Of a DNA stretch of 6,614 nt, positions 5,797 through 6,614 are shown piece by piece; the first letter of the stretch is position 1, and each line of letters starts with the position of its first letter. The stretch spans positions 1 to 6,614 of the forward strand of contig JACCSE010000019.1 of the NCBI GenBank assembly GCA_013813145.1, in the 5' to 3' direction. A program made the position numbers and the translations under genes. The notes below the pieces were generated by a model. It was not told the origin of the DNA. It saw only the letters and a program-made list of their open reading frames with translations, and did no database searches. The stretch is from Gemmatimonadales bacterium (GTDB lineage Bacteria; Gemmatimonadota; Gemmatimonadetes; Gemmatimonadales; GWC2-71-9).

Positions 5797-6614
5797 ATGT
5801 CCCAATCCCGCATCCGCAATTTCTGCATCGTCGCCCACATCGATCATGGTAAGTCCACGCTGGCCGACCGGCTCATCGAGGCGACCGGAGCGGTCGAGAA
5901 GCGGCAGATGCGCGAGCAGTTGCTCGATACCATGGACCTCGAGCGCGAGCGGGGGATCACCATCAAGCTGAACGCCGTCCGGATGAGTTACACCGCGCGG
6001 GACGGCGTGGAGTACGAGCTCAACCTGATCGATACGCCGGGCCACGTGGACTTTACCTACGAGGTGTCTCGCTCGCTCGCGGCGTGCGAAGGCGCGATCC
6101 TGGTGGTGGACGCCTCCCAGGGCGTGCAGGCGCAGACGCTGAGCAACCTGTTCCTGGCGCTCGACGCCGGACTCGAGATCATTCCGGTCCTCAACAAGAT
6201 CGACCTTCCCGGCGCGGAGCCCGAGCGCCGGGCGCAGGAGATTATGGACCTGATCGGCGCCCGGCGGGAGGAGATCCTCGCCGTTTCGGCCAAGGAGGGG
6301 ACCGGCGTGCCCGAGCTGCTGGAGGCGGTCGTCGCCCGGGTGCCGCCGCCCAGGGGCAAGGAGGACGCTCCGCTTCGCGCGCTGATCTTCGACTCGTACT
6401 ACGACCGGTACCGCGGGGCGATCCCCAGCATTCGGGTGGTGGACGGCGTGGTGCGGGAGGGAACCGAGATCACCTTCGGCTCGCACACGGACGACGTCTA
6501 CCACGTGGACGAGGTCGGCTACCTCCAGCTCGGCCAGCGTCCCGCCGAGCAACTGGAAGCGGGCGAGGTGGGCTACCTCGTGGCGAGCCTCCGCGACGTG
6601 CGCGACGCGAGAGT
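5797..6614 (+). CDS. lepA: elongation factor 4 (LepA), 5' part
   Basis: The first 272 residues of a translational GTPase are present; the gene continues past the window, and LepA is usually about 600 aa. All five G motifs are intact: AHIDHGKS (13-20, P-loop), GITIK (53-57, switch I), DTPGH (79-83), NKID (133-136) and SAKEG (164-168). After the G domain, LIFDSYYDRYRG (196-207) at the start of domain II is characteristic of LepA rather than EF-G, BipA or TetM. LepA binds the ribosome, promotes back-translocation in vitro and has been linked to 30S subunit assembly. It acts in the cytoplasm and at the membrane. The ATG at 5797 begins the canonical short N-terminus (MSQSRIRNFCIVAH). No Shine-Dalgarno precedes it. 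In many bacteria lepB (signal peptidase I) follows; that would lie outside the window. Confidence 0.97.
   Translation, partial: MSQSRIRNFCIVAHIDHGKSTLADRLIEATGAVEKRQMREQLLDTMDLERERGITIKLNAVRMSYTARDGVEYELNLIDTPGHVDFTYEVSRSLAACEGAILVVDASQGVQAQTLSNLFLALDAGLEIIPVLNKIDLPGAEPERRAQEIMDLIGARREEILAVSAKEGTGVPELLEAVVARVPPPRGKEDAPLRALIFDSYYDRYRGAIPSIRVVDGVVREGTEITFGSHTDDVYHVDEVGYLQLGQRPAEQLEAGEVGYLVASLRDVRDAR

Noticed and set aside
5785..6552. Minus-strand open frame (255 codons) opposite lepA
   Set aside because: lepA carries all five G motifs on the plus strand; the antisense translation has no coherent family pattern.

Overview
The window is about 6.6 kb of GC-rich bacterial chromosome. Its best fit is Gemmatimonadota or a related soil/sediment lineage. 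This is an inference from the mixture of a secreted DUF4384-like protein, tandem PA-domain M28 peptidases with 'LAAQA'-type signal peptides, high GC with strong GC3 bias, and several apparently leaderless genes whose start codon lies 5-8 nt after a TAnnnT box. No rRNA or marker set is present to prove it.

Layout. Positions 1-189 hold no recognisable gene, apart from a Shine-Dalgarno sequence just before the first gene. Positions 190-4314 form a three-gene plus-strand operon: a secreted tyrosine-rich DUF4384-like protein (190-1275), a secreted M28 metallopeptidase whose GTG start overlaps the previous stop (1272-2774), and a close paralogue of that peptidase 13 nt downstream with its own Shine-Dalgarno (2788-4314). 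A small spacer (4315-4403) carries a 25-nt imperfect palindrome and a TATATT box. It leads into a 123-aa AhpD/carboxymuconolactone-decarboxylase family protein with a complete E-CxxC-H site (4404-4775). Its stop faces, across one base, the stop of a minus-strand ten-helix EamA/DMT transporter (4777-5709). An 87-bp divergent intergenic region then leads to the 5' part of lepA (elongation factor 4), which runs off the window at 6614.

How the parts relate. The first three genes look like an envelope or secretion-linked unit: two zinc-dependent exopeptidase-like enzymes probably made with a cell-envelope protein of unknown role. The AhpD-like, EamA and lepA genes look like separate transcription units. 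Each has a TAnnnT box very close to its start codon and no Shine-Dalgarno, whereas the first and third genes of the operon have clear Shine-Dalgarno sequences.

The less ordinary material is non-coding. A modular G-rich repeat (units like GGGGC-A/G-G-C, each block able to form a G-quadruplex by motif) occurs three times around the EamA gene. It forms the Gly-rich tail of the AhpD-like protein, the Pro/Arg-rich head of the transporter and the DNA just upstream of the lepA -10 box. A separate REP-like palindrome follows the peptidase operon. I see no CRISPR array, transposase, phage gene or tRNA, and no clear evidence of an undescribed multi-gene system.
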